From: Roseibacillus persicicus
Lineage (GTDB): Bacteria > Verrucomicrobiota > Verrucomicrobiia > Verrucomicrobiales > Akkermansiaceae
Length of the DNA: 64,000 nt
Reading direction: 5' to 3'
NCBI RefSeq assembly: GCF_014651675.1
Contig: NZ_BMXI01000003.1
Coordinates: 71,604-135,603, forward strand
The translations under genes were made by a program, and so were the position numbers. Each line of letters begins with the position of its first letter. Positions within the stretch are counted from its first letter, which is position 1. The notes under the pieces were generated by a model. The model had not been told where the DNA came from, did no database searches, and saw nothing but the letters and a program-made list of their open reading frames with translations. Positions 42,838-51,524 of this stretch are shown here, in pieces.

Positions 42838-43041
42838 CGAAGATCCCCTTCGCATGCCACATACCACCGCCACCAGGATCCCGCTCGCAACCAACCGACA
42901 ACGAGACCGCCCCCCAACTGTTCCCCACATATTCCGGTAACCGTGCAATGAACAAGATCGTCCCATGCAAGAATCCCGAATAACCCGGGTACAGGGGGAC
43001 TCTCGGCTTGCCTCTCTTTCCTCAGAAGCAATGCTAACAAG

Positions 43042-44205
43042 ATGAGAAAATTCCTCGTTGCCCTTTTGGTCATGGCCCTCCCCCTCCAAGCCTGCCTGTG
43101 GGACCGCGACACGATTCGGGAGGAACTTGCGGGAAATATGGGTGCGGTGAAGACCATTGTCGGGTGGTTCAACCGCTATCCGCCCCTCTATTATGAAATG
43201 CGATTGCAGCGGGTGACGGAGGAACTGTTGGAGAATCCGGGGAAAGCATCTCTCTACGATGATGCCGCAGTGGCTTGTGACCGTCGGGGGAATCCCACCG
43301 AAGCCATCGCCTGGATGGCGAAGAAGGAACAGTTCGCCGAAGAGGAAAAGGTGGCCGAGGGAGAACCTGGCACCAGATACAAGACCCTCGCCAACCTCGG
43401 AACCTTCCACGCCCATCGATGGATCCAAGAAACCAAGGCGGGAAAGAATCCGGACCGAGCCGATTTGGAAATAGCCATCGAACTTGTGCGCCAAGCCATC
43501 GAAGAAAACCCCGCCGCCCATTTCAATCGCGAGAAGTATCAACTACTGCTGTTAGAATGGTTGAATGGAGAAAAGAACATTTTCAGCGAGCTCCAGCAAA
43601 AAGCAGCTCCCCGGATTCAACTCAACCAAGAGGGAAGGGACTTGACAGATTTAGACCAGGGTCTCCTGGGACTCATCCGATTGGGCGCCGCGTGGGAAAG
43701 CCCCGATGTATTCTACTTTCTGCAAAATACCTACGCGTGTAAACAGATGGAACACCCCCGCCTATTAGCCAACCTGCGAGTTGCCGAGTTGGTCGCTGGA
43801 GGTGGGACCTTTCTTTCGCCGGACACCAAACCGCTGTTTACCGACCCGGCAGAAGCTCTCCCCCCCTTTAACACCAGGCTCGAAAACTGGCGCATCCCAG
43901 CTACTTTGGAGTATTATGAGAAGGCTCGAGTTGCGGTTGAAGAGAGAGATACCCAGCTCAGTTCCTTTCTGGAAGGGCGCCTCGCAAGCGGTCGCCATCC
44001 GGATACAGACCCTGACTTTTGGAAAGGATGGGCCGAGCCGGAATTCCCCGAACTCCCCGAGGATCCGCTTTTTGAGGAATTTCGATCTCTCAACGGATTC
44101 GCCTCGCTGCTACTCGTCGCTATCGGTTTGCTCCTTTGCGCTCTCCTCGCAATTCTAGTTTACCGCCTGACCAAACTGACCAAACGAAAAAACCGGGTTG
44201 TCTAA
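43042..44205 (+). CDS. Exported TPR-like protein of unknown function
   Basis: A 387-residue protein with a signal peptide ending in a possible lipobox (LPLQAC) and a C-terminal membrane helix (about 350-372, LLLVAIGLLLCALLAILVY). Between them are helical pairs of TPR character (ASLYDDAAVACDRRGNPTEAIAWMAKK). No enzyme motif. It lies 93 bases before the GYF/PH membrane protein on the same strand, which may be its partner. I cannot assign a function. Confidence 0.7.
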   Translation: MRKFLVALLVMALPLQACLWDRDTIREELAGNMGAVKTIVGWFNRYPPLYYEMRLQRVTEELLENPGKASLYDDAAVACDRRGNPTEAIAWMAKKEQFAEEEKVAEGEPGTRYKTLANLGTFHAHRWIQETKAGKNPDRADLEIAIELVRQAIEENPAAHFNREKYQLLLLEWLNGEKNIFSELQQKAAPRIQLNQEGRDLTDLDQGLLGLIRLGAAWESPDVFYFLQNTYACKQMEHPRLLANLRVAELVAGGGTFLSPDTKPLFTDPAEALPPFNTRLENWRIPATLEYYEKARVAVEERDTQLSSFLEGRLASGRHPDTDPDFWKGWAEPEFPELPEDPLFEEFRSLNGFASLLLVAIGLLLCALLAILVYRLTKLTKRKNRVV

Positions 44206-44298
44206 AGGACGCGCCGCTTTCCGACGCGAAAGAACGTTCCACCAAAAAGATATTTTCCCGATTCTCAGGACTTCCAAAATACTTTAGAATTCCCAAGC

Positions 44299-46887
44299 AT
44301 GTCAACGGAAGCCCAAACGGCTGTCTGGTTCTATGTGGATAGCCAGCGCGAAAAGCAAGGACCCTACACGGTTCTGGAATTTAAAGAGCTTGCCGATCAG
44401 GGCGTTATCCTCGCAGACACCTTGATCTGGAGCAATGGGTATGAGGCATGGGTCCCGGCCCGTCAATTAGCTGGCCTAATCCCCGAACAAACATCTTCAC
44501 CCAAAGAGACCGCTCCCGAGCCAACTCCCGAGCCCTCGCCAGCTAACGAACCCGAGCCATTGCCAGACGAATCACACAAGCCCCGCTGGGGTTCATTCGT
44601 TTTTCCCCGGCTGATTGTCGGTTTCGCGCTTTCCCTCATCCCCTCCCTCATCGCCGTGATTGCCTGCTTGGCCCTCCAGCAACCGCCATTGATTGGAGCG
44701 GCAGTCTTTCTCCTCTTTGCCATCCTGACTGTTTTCGCTGCCCTCGTGTGCTATCGCAAGGAGCGCTACGAGCTCACCGACACCACCGTCCTTCGGCACT
44801 GTGGCGGACTCATGAGTGACCAGACCACTGAGGTGGAAATTTGCAACATCACCCATGTCTCCATGAAGCGCCCATGGCTACGACACAAGCTCTTCGGAAT
44901 TGGAACCATTGAAATCGAGTCGGCGGGGACTTCCAAGCCAGTCGCTCTGAAAGCCATTTGTGACCCTGCGGGAGTCTATGAACGCCTGACCGTGCGAATG
45001 CAACGGAACGGCTATCAGTTGAAAAAGAAAGAACTCCTCCACGAAGAACGCCCAGCGATTCGAGGTATCCTAGTTCATTCTTTCCAAATGGTGATGGGCA
45101 CAATCCTGGCTTTGATCTTCGGTAGTTCGACGCTGGCCAGCCTTCACCAGCAACTGACGGAAACCGGCTTGGCGTGGATTTCGCCCATCGCTATCGGCCT
45201 CTTTGCAGTGGTGGCTCTGGCGTTCTTTCTCGTCTATTTTCTCGATATGCGGAGACGCACCTACCGCGTTTTCGACGATGCCGTGGTCTACGAGGAAGGT
45301 TTTCTCACGCGACGAAGCGCCTTCATCCCCTATGAAAACATTGCCGACGCCGCCACCAAACGAACCTTCCTCGATCAGGTCTTCAACATCTTTGATGTTC
45401 TCGTCAGCTGTCAGGGTAGTTCGACCGTGATCAAGTTTCGCGGGCTCAAGGAAGGAGTCCAGCTCTCGGACTTCATCGAACAGCTGGTCACCGAGGCCAA
45501 TCAAAAGCCTTCCCCCGCCGAGCGCTTGGCTGCCCGGCGCTCGGACTTGGAGGAACCCGCCATCCCCAGCCGTCAGGAGCCGGACCTCGTTGCACCCGGC
45601 GAGGCCTGGATCGCCGACCTAGGCATGCACCCCACCCGCGTCTTCGTTCCCTTGCTCGTTCTGCTGCCCATCTTTCCCCTCTGGATTGTGGCGATGATTC
45701 AATGGGCAATCAAGATGACCTGCACCACCTACGAAGTCCGGGCGGGCTCAATCGGCCATTCCTACCGTTTTCTAACAAGTAGCGAACGCGAGTTCGCCTA
45801 CGACAAGATTACGGGCCTCGTTATCAAGGAGAATCTCTGGGATCGACTCTTCGGCACCTTCACCCTGCGCTTCTGGTCCATCGGTTCGGGACAGTCTCTG
45901 GAGTTGGCCCATGTCCACCGTTCGCTGGTCGATCTGGATGCATTGCTTCGACAAATCGGAATTCCCAACGCCTCGGAACAATCCCGCCTCATTCCCTCTC
46001 GCTTCGGGGCCTTCGCCTGGATGCGGGCCCGGTTGTATCGCTTGAGCTTTTCGCTCTTGGCTACGATTGGTCTAGTAGTTGCCGCCGTCCTCACAGACGA
46101 AAGCCTGTTCTACCTCGCGGCAGGACTGTTCCCGCTTCTCGTGCTTGTCGGCTTTGCCTACGCTTGGACTTTTTACTCCAGGCAGCAGCTCATCTTTCAG
46201 GATCACCACATCGAAGCAGCACAGGGCATCATCGCTCGAAAGAGCTACTTCGTCCGCTACCGCAACGTGAAGCAGAACGTGGTGACCACCTACCCCGGCG
46301 GGACAGACGGGTCCTTGCAGATCTTCGTCGCAGGCGAACAGATGATCGGGCAACAGTCGGAGAAAAAGGGCCAACAGCAAATCCCTGTCCCCTGCTCCTT
46401 CACTCTAGGATTCCTCCCGGACGCGATGAAGCAAGGTCAGCTCCTCGATGATATTCTTGGGGGACGGGTCGAAGTGACCTCCGAGTGTGAACCCGCCGAA
46501 CCCCTCGAACTGGTCACCGAGTCCACTCGGGGACTGGGCAATGCGGTCTTTTTCCTTTTCCTTTGGAGTCTGCTCCTTGTCCCCATGATTCTCCTCCTGC
46601 CCATCACCTTGCCCCTCACCATCCTAGCGACAAAAAGGTGGCGCTATCGGGTGGAAAGGGGTCGCATGGTGGCATCCTGGGGTCTGCTTTTCAAAAAGCG
46701 GGCGAGCATCTTGCTGGACCGGGTCGACAGTCTGGAACAACGGCAGGGCTTCCTGAACAAGATGTTCAAAAACGGCAACGTCAGCATCATGACCGCCGGC
46801 AGCAGCAAGCCCGACCTGGTGATGGTAGCCGCCAAATCCTACAAAAATCTCTATGATGAGATCCGCCAGCTCTCCCGCAAAGGTTAG
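44299..46887 (+). CDS. Membrane protein with GYF_2 domain and repeated bacterial PH domains
   Basis: An 862-residue protein. Residues 1-60 form a GYF_2-type domain (VWFYVDSQREKQGPYTVLEFKELA, IWSNGYEAWVP). After a proline/glutamate-rich linker come three repeats, each a pair of membrane helices followed by a bacterial PH (DUF304/YdbT-type) domain: ELTDTTVLRHCGGL ... ICNITHVSMKRP; RVFDDAVVYEEGF ... IPYENIADAATKR; and YRVERGRMVASWGLLFKKRASILLDRVDSLE. YdbS/YdbT-like proteins sit in the inner membrane and have been linked to bacteriocin protection in Bacillus. Fusion to GYF_2 is characteristic of Verrucomicrobiota and Planctomycetes. Confidence 0.8.
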   Translation: MSTEAQTAVWFYVDSQREKQGPYTVLEFKELADQGVILADTLIWSNGYEAWVPARQLAGLIPEQTSSPKETAPEPTPEPSPANEPEPLPDESHKPRWGSFVFPRLIVGFALSLIPSLIAVIACLALQQPPLIGAAVFLLFAILTVFAALVCYRKERYELTDTTVLRHCGGLMSDQTTEVEICNITHVSMKRPWLRHKLFGIGTIEIESAGTSKPVALKAICDPAGVYERLTVRMQRNGYQLKKKELLHEERPAIRGILVHSFQMVMGTILALIFGSSTLASLHQQLTETGLAWISPIAIGLFAVVALAFFLVYFLDMRRRTYRVFDDAVVYEEGFLTRRSAFIPYENIADAATKRTFLDQVFNIFDVLVSCQGSSTVIKFRGLKEGVQLSDFIEQLVTEANQKPSPAERLAARRSDLEEPAIPSRQEPDLVAPGEAWIADLGMHPTRVFVPLLVLLPIFPLWIVAMIQWAIKMTCTTYEVRAGSIGHSYRFLTSSEREFAYDKITGLVIKENLWDRLFGTFTLRFWSIGSGQSLELAHVHRSLVDLDALLRQIGIPNASEQSRLIPSRFGAFAWMRARLYRLSFSLLATIGLVVAAVLTDESLFYLAAGLFPLLVLVGFAYAWTFYSRQQLIFQDHHIEAAQGIIARKSYFVRYRNVKQNVVTTYPGGTDGSLQIFVAGEQMIGQQSEKKGQQQIPVPCSFTLGFLPDAMKQGQLLDDILGGRVEVTSECEPAEPLELVTESTRGLGNAVFFLFLWSLLLVPMILLLPITLPLTILATKRWRYRVERGRMVASWGLLFKKRASILLDRVDSLEQRQGFLNKMFKNGNVSIMTAGSSKPDLVMVAAKSYKNLYDEIRQLSRKG

Positions 46888-46907
46888 CAGGGCGTAAATA
46901 CACACGA

Positions 46908-47963
46908 CTAGGACAACACCTCCTCCAATGCCCGGCGGACGGGCGACGCCATGGGAAGCTCGGTCACCTCCTTGAGCGGGACCCATCTCTCCTCTTTCCG
47001 CAGCTCTTGGCCCGCCGCTTCGAGCGCCCGATAGAGATGCAAGGTAACGCGATGTTTCGTAATCGCGTATTTACTTGTCCGCAGGAGTTCCAAGTCCGCG
47101 ACCTCTTCCGCAGTCCGGAGAGGAAGACGGTAAAAGCCCTTTCGACGAGACCCTTCCTCCTTGGCCAAAAGAATTTTCCCGGCCTTGCGAACAACAAGAG
47201 CATGCTCCACGACTGCGATTGTCTTTACTTTTGCTTTCTTATTCGGAAGCCTATCTGGAACCCGAGTTATGCAAAACTCTGCAATCGGACAAACCATACA
47301 ATTGGGGTTCTTTGGGCGGCAAAAAACTTGCCCAATTTCCATTAAAGCCGAGTTAAAGATACGGGGATTCACTTTATCTAACAGCTCCTCGGACCAATTC
47401 CAGAGAAGCGCCTTTCCCTGACTGGAATCCACCTCAGTCAGGTCGTCGAAAACCCGGGCCAGCACCCGGGCGATGTTCCCGTCCACGATGGGAGCCGGCT
47501 CGTTATACGCGAAGCTGGCGATGGCGCCGGCGGTGTAGGGTCCCACCCCGGGCAACGCCAACAAGTCAGGCACGGCACGAGGAAAAACTCCTCCCCAATC
47601 CTCCAAAACGGCTCGTGCGGTCTTCTGAAGATTCCTGACCCGATTGTAATAACCAAGTCCTTCCCACGCCTTCAAAAGCTGTTCTTCAGGCGCCACGGAA
47701 ATCGTCGCAAGATCCGGAAATTCAGTAAGAAAGAGCTCAAAGCGTCGCCCCGCCCGTACCGCCGCAACTGTGGTCTGCTGCAGCATCACTTCCGAGACCA
47801 GGATAGCCCAGGGATCGGTCGTTTTTCTCCATGGATGGTCCTGCCCGTCGGCCTCGAACCACTCTCGCAAGCAAGCCCGAAACCGCTCCGCATTCTGAAG
47901 GGCGTTCGACAAGTATTCCGGTTTGAGCACAACCCAGTCTCGCCCTTCGGAGCCAGGGTTCAA
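46908..47963 (-). CDS. mutY: A/G-specific adenine glycosylase MutY
   Basis: Removes adenine mispaired with 8-oxoguanine. About 351 residues from a TTG at 47963. It shows the HhH motif LPGVGPYTAGAIASFAY (about 123-139) with the catalytic Asp in IVDGNIARVL, the four-Cys iron-sulfur loop CRPKNPNCMVCPIAEFC and a C-terminal NUDIX-like domain that reads 8-oxoG (AITKHRVTLHLYRAL). Oddly, the best ribosome-binding site and ATG (48015) lie upstream in another frame, so the real start is uncertain. Diverges from the HU gene. Confidence 0.93.
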   Translation of the reverse strand: MNPGSEGRDWVVLKPEYLSNALQNAERFRACLREWFEADGQDHPWRKTTDPWAILVSEVMLQQTTVAAVRAGRRFELFLTEFPDLATISVAPEEQLLKAWEGLGYYNRVRNLQKTARAVLEDWGGVFPRAVPDLLALPGVGPYTAGAIASFAYNEPAPIVDGNIARVLARVFDDLTEVDSSQGKALLWNWSEELLDKVNPRIFNSALMEIGQVFCRPKNPNCMVCPIAEFCITRVPDRLPNKKAKVKTIAVVEHALVVRKAGKILLAKEEGSRRKGFYRLPLRTAEEVADLELLRTSKYAITKHRVTLHLYRALEAAGQELRKEERWVPLKEVTELPMASPVRRALEEVLS

Positions 47964-48174
47964 GCAGAAGTCCGGCCAACTCTCGGAGAAGAAACCTCCG
48001 CAACGAAATCGACATGCTTTCTTCCTTGAAATTTAACATTCAGCGGCACAGAAGCTGCTCACTGAACGATTACCTCATTCCATTAGTGCAAGAAAAGTTA
48101 ATCATTCATTGCAGATTTCTGAAAATGAGACAAATTCAGTAAAACCCTTTCAACATTACTCAACGTTTTCAACT

Positions 48175-48492
48175 ATGCCTACCGTGACCAAACGCGATCT
48201 AGTCAATCGCATTAGTAATTTGACTGGCCTTACTCAGCAACAAGTCTTCGACGTGATTCAGAAGACCTTGGATGAGATCACCAACGATCTCGCCAAGGGT
48301 GATACCGTCGTCATGCGCAATTTCGGCACCTTCGAAGTGAAGGTGACCAAGGCCAAGGTGGGCCGCAATCCAAAGGACCCCAGCAAGGACGTCCCGATCC
48401 CACCTCGTGCGGTGGTGAAGTTCAAGCCCGGGAAAGAGATGAAGGAGCAGGTCGCACCCGTCCTGCCCATCGTGCAAGAGCGCGGCGAGTAG
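48175..48492 (+). CDS. HU-family DNA-binding protein
   Basis: A 105-residue histone-like protein. It opens with TVTKRDLVNRISNLTGLTQQ, and the family signature GTFEVKVTKAKVGRNPKDPS forms the beta arm that wraps DNA, ending RAVVKFKPGKEM. The ATG at 48175 gives the usual N-terminus. The extra 10-residue tail after the core is not unusual. It acts as a dimer in nucleoid compaction. The 211 bases upstream hold the promoters shared with mutY. Confidence 0.92.
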   Translation: MPTVTKRDLVNRISNLTGLTQQQVFDVIQKTLDEITNDLAKGDTVVMRNFGTFEVKVTKAKVGRNPKDPSKDVPIPPRAVVKFKPGKEMKEQVAPVLPIVQERGE

Positions 48493-48559
48493 CTCCAGCC
48501 TGCAGCAAAAGCCTTTCTTTTCGATTGCCTCGGACCACAGGCACCGCTTTTCTGTCCCC

Positions 48560-49054
48560 TTGCCTCTCATCACTCAAACCACCCGAATCAAGGCCCCTGC
48601 AAAGCGGGTCTTTGATCTTTCGCGCAGCATCGAGCTTCACCTGCAAAGCGCGGGTGATACCAACGAGCGCGCTATTGGAGAAATCACCACCGGTCTGATG
48701 ACCGAGGGGCAAGAGCTGACTTGGGAAGGCTCCCACCTGCGGTTCCGGCAATCGCTTACCGTAAAGATTACCGAGTTCCACCGCCCGGACAGCTTCACCG
48801 ACGAGATGGTCAAGGGACCCTTCTCCCACATGAAGCACGTCCACCGCTTCGAGGAATCGGATGAAAAGGTCACTACGATGATCGACGAGTTCGACTACTC
48901 CACCCGCGGCGGCCTTCTCGGCTGGTTCATCGAGAACTCGTATCTAACAGCTCACCTGCGCCGCTTCCTGGCCGAGCGCAACAAGGTCATCAAGCGCGTG
49001 GCCGAATCAGAAGAGTGGCGAGAATTCCTGAAGGATGAACCGCTGGAAGATTGA
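48560..49054 (+). CDS. SRPBCC-fold protein
   Basis: A 164-residue START/SRPBCC domain protein starting at TTG 48560: ITQTTRIKAPAKRVFDLSRSIELH, then AIGEITTGLMTEGQELTWEG and MVKGPFSHMKHVHRFEE. This matches the group annotated as cell-division-inhibitor-like SRPBCC proteins. These have a hydrophobic cavity for a small ligand; the ligand is unknown. No motif for catalysis. It follows HU on the same strand. Confidence 0.75.
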   Translation: MPLITQTTRIKAPAKRVFDLSRSIELHLQSAGDTNERAIGEITTGLMTEGQELTWEGSHLRFRQSLTVKITEFHRPDSFTDEMVKGPFSHMKHVHRFEESDEKVTTMIDEFDYSTRGGLLGWFIENSYLTAHLRRFLAERNKVIKRVAESEEWREFLKDEPLED

Positions 49055-49085
49055 GTGCCCACGGCATCGCGGGTAGCCTGCGGGG

Positions 49086-49598
49086 GTGAAAAAGCTGTTC
49101 TCCCCTCTTCTTTTCCTGCCACTCCTCGCTCTCCTGCTCACTTCCTGTGGCGGCGGAGACTACAAGGGCTACCAGACCCGCTCCTACACCATCCGGGGTC
49201 AGCACTACCAACCGCTCAGCGTGGAGCAGGCTCTCACCTACCGCGAACGCGGCATCGCCTCGTGGTATGACGAGTCCTCCTTCCTCGGGCTCAAACGCGG
49301 CAATACTTCCTTGGGCGAAAAGGTCATGCCGTGGCACATCTCCGCCGCCCACAAGACCCTCCCCCTGCCTTGCGTGGTCAAGGTCACGAACCTGAAGAAC
49401 GGGAAAAGCCTGAAGATGCGGGTCAATGACCGGGGACCCTTCATCGCCGGACGCATCATCGACGTCACTCCCCGCGCCGCTCGCAAGCTCGGCTTCGCGG
49501 ACCAGGGCCTCACCGATTGCGAGGTCGAAGTCATCTCGATCGGCGATGGCAAATACAAGCGCAAGGCCAAGCGAGGCTTCAGCTTGTGGCCATTCTAG
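49086..49598 (+). CDS. rlpA: RlpA-like septal lipoprotein
   Basis: A 170-residue protein from the GTG at 49086. The signal peptide ends in the lipobox LLTSC. The double-psi beta-barrel follows: GIASWYDESSFLGLKRGNTS, HKTLPLPCVVKVTNL, VNDRGPF, RIIDVTPRAARKLGF. RlpA binds, and in some species cleaves, denuded peptidoglycan at the division septum. It lacks the C-terminal SPOR domain of longer RlpA proteins. The catalytic-type Asp and His residues are kept. Confidence 0.88.
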   Translation: MKKLFSPLLFLPLLALLLTSCGGGDYKGYQTRSYTIRGQHYQPLSVEQALTYRERGIASWYDESSFLGLKRGNTSLGEKVMPWHISAAHKTLPLPCVVKVTNLKNGKSLKMRVNDRGPFIAGRIIDVTPRAARKLGFADQGLTDCEVEVISIGDGKYKRKAKRGFSLWPF

Positions 49599-49669
49599 GA
49601 GTTCTTTCGGAAAAAAATGAGATTCGCGGTTTACAAATCACTCTCTCAAGGTCGTTGCCTAGATGAGAG

Positions 49670-50206
49670 ATGAATTCCGACCGCGACAGAGACAAATTGA
49701 TCCCCATCGAACGGGGTGATCAGTTTACCCGCCACCTGGTGACCGCCCAGCCGCGGATCCGGGGCTTCATCTTTTCGCTGGTCGGCGACCAAACAGCCAC
49801 CGACGACATCTTGCAAGAGGTCAGCACCGTCCTGTGGCGCAAGTTTGATCAATTCGAGCCCGGCACCAACTTCACCAGCTGGGCGCTCAGCATCGCCCGC
49901 TTCTCCGTCTTGGAATGGCGGCGGCAGCAGAAGCGGGTCCCGCTGCCCATCGAGGAAGAAACCCTCCACGCCCTCGCCGACGAAGCGGAAGCGTTCGCCC
50001 TCCCCCTCGCTGACATGAGAGAGCCGCTGCGACTCTGCCTGACCCAGCTCTCCCCCCGCCAGCAGCAGCTCATCACCGAGCGCTACCTGCGTGACGAGCC
50101 CGTGCAAAGCATCGCCACCCGCTGGCAGCGAACCCGCATGGCCATCTACAAGCTCCTCAACAAAACCCACCAGCAGCTCCTCCTCTGCCTTCGCACCCAT
50201 GCCTGA
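49670..50206 (+). CDS. ECF-type RNA polymerase sigma factor
   Basis: A 178-residue sigma factor of the Planctomycetes/Verrucomicrobia type. Region 2 is at about 25-85 (FIFSLVGDQTATDDILQEVSTVLWRK, WALSIARFSVLEWRR) and region 4 at about 120-170 (LSPRQQQLITERYLRDEPVQS, TRMAIYKLLNKTHQ). Its end overlaps the start of the FecR-like gene, so both are made together. It likely drives expression of itself and the surface proteins encoded downstream (inference). Confidence 0.88.
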   Translation: MNSDRDRDKLIPIERGDQFTRHLVTAQPRIRGFIFSLVGDQTATDDILQEVSTVLWRKFDQFEPGTNFTSWALSIARFSVLEWRRQQKRVPLPIEEETLHALADEAEAFALPLADMREPLRLCLTQLSPRQQQLITERYLRDEPVQSIATRWQRTRMAIYKLLNKTHQQLLLCLRTHA

Positions 50207-51518
50207 ACTCTCTCCAGACGACCGGCTCTTGGTCACGCGCTTCTTCGAGGAAGACCTTTCTTCCGAGGAAAGAGCTCTTTTGGTCTCCAAGCTCGAAGGC
50301 TCACCCGCGCTGCGCACCGCCTATTTGGAGGAAGCCGCCCTCATCAGCCTCCTGCAAGAACTCCCCGAAGAGACTCTCGACCAAGCGAAGCCCCAGCGCC
50401 ACCACAAGAAGACTTGGCTCCCCGCCATTGGGATCGCCGCTGCCGCCGGGATTGCACTGGCTCTCTTTTTCCCAAAGAGCACCCCAGCACCCTCTTCCCA
50501 ACAGGCTTCGATCCGAGCCTCGCACGGAGCACTTCTCATCAACGGGAAAGCGGCGAATCAAAATTCCATTGTCACCTCAGGGCAGACGGTGCAGCTAAAC
50601 GGGGAACACTCGTCCGCCAACCTCACCTTCTCCGATGGCAGCCAGCTCCTCCTCACCGGTGACAGCAAGCTGACCCTGTTAGATAAAGGGCGCCGCGGGG
50701 TGGAGATGGAAAGCGGTGTCGTCCACGCCTCCATGAGCGACCATAGAACGGACTCCCCCTTCCTCGTGGTCACCCCCACTTCGCGACTGGAAGCTCCCGG
50801 CAGCCGCTTCGCGCTCGAGATGGCTTCAGACAAAACACGTTTCGTGGTGAGCGAGGGAAAGGTGAAACTCAAGGACCTCGCCCAGAGCAAGGTCCAGACC
50901 TTTGCCACCGGAGTCGAAGTTGAACGAAAGGGCGCGGGCCGCTTTGAGGTCTCCTCCAGTCAGCGCTCCCAATTTTCCTGGCAGTACGACTTCGAAGAAC
51001 CTTCCCCGGAGGATTATCTCGGCACTCCCATCACCTCCGACCTGCCCGCTGGCTCACGCGGTGGCGCCCTCGCAACCGCGTCCTTTGTTGAGGGTATGGG
51101 TCGCTATTTCTATCAAATCGGATTCCGCGATTACCTCACCGGACTTTGCCAAATCACGGATGACAGCCATCTGGAGATGACCTTCCGCACGCGACAACCC
51201 TACTGGTTCAACACCTTCATCCACGCCATCGATCTGCGCGAGGGGGAGACGCTGGATGTGAAGATCTACAAGCTCGCGCCCGCTCAGCTCCGCAACAAAG
51301 GCTACGTCCGCGACCTGTGGAACCAGGCCACCATCCCCCTGTCCGCCTTCCGCGAACAGGGCGATGGCAGCTTCAACGGTCCTCCTCCCGAGGCGGGACT
51401 TCTCATCACCACTCTCTACGTCAGCTCGCCGGAACCCGAGCGCGACCTTCGCCTGGATGACATCGCTATTTTGCCCTCGGGCGAAGGCCGCATCGTCCTC
51501 GAACCCCTAACCCCATAA
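50199..51518 (+). CDS. FecR-like anti-sigma/transducer protein
   Basis: A 439-residue protein whose ATG (50199) lies inside the end of the sigma gene. Residues 1-60 are an acidic helical anti-sigma-like part (LSPDDRLLVTRFFEEDLSSEERALLV). One membrane helix follows (about 70-86, GIAAAAGIALALFF), then a periplasmic FecR domain (about 100-240: ANLTFSDGSQLLLTGDSKLTLLD, APGSRFALE). The C-terminal ~190 residues are a beta-rich, possibly carbohydrate-binding domain (HLEMTFRTRQPYWFNTFIHA). It likely senses an outer signal and controls the sigma factor. Six bases separate it from the giant surface protein. Confidence 0.85.
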   Translation: MPELSPDDRLLVTRFFEEDLSSEERALLVSKLEGSPALRTAYLEEAALISLLQELPEETLDQAKPQRHHKKTWLPAIGIAAAAGIALALFFPKSTPAPSSQQASIRASHGALLINGKAANQNSIVTSGQTVQLNGEHSSANLTFSDGSQLLLTGDSKLTLLDKGRRGVEMESGVVHASMSDHRTDSPFLVVTPTSRLEAPGSRFALEMASDKTRFVVSEGKVKLKDLAQSKVQTFATGVEVERKGAGRFEVSSSQRSQFSWQYDFEEPSPEDYLGTPITSDLPAGSRGGALATASFVEGMGRYFYQIGFRDYLTGLCQITDDSHLEMTFRTRQPYWFNTFIHAIDLREGETLDVKIYKLAPAQLRNKGYVRDLWNQATIPLSAFREQGDGSFNGPPPEAGLLITTLYVSSPEPERDLRLDDIAILPSGEGRIVLEPLTP

Positions 51519-51524
51519 AACAAC

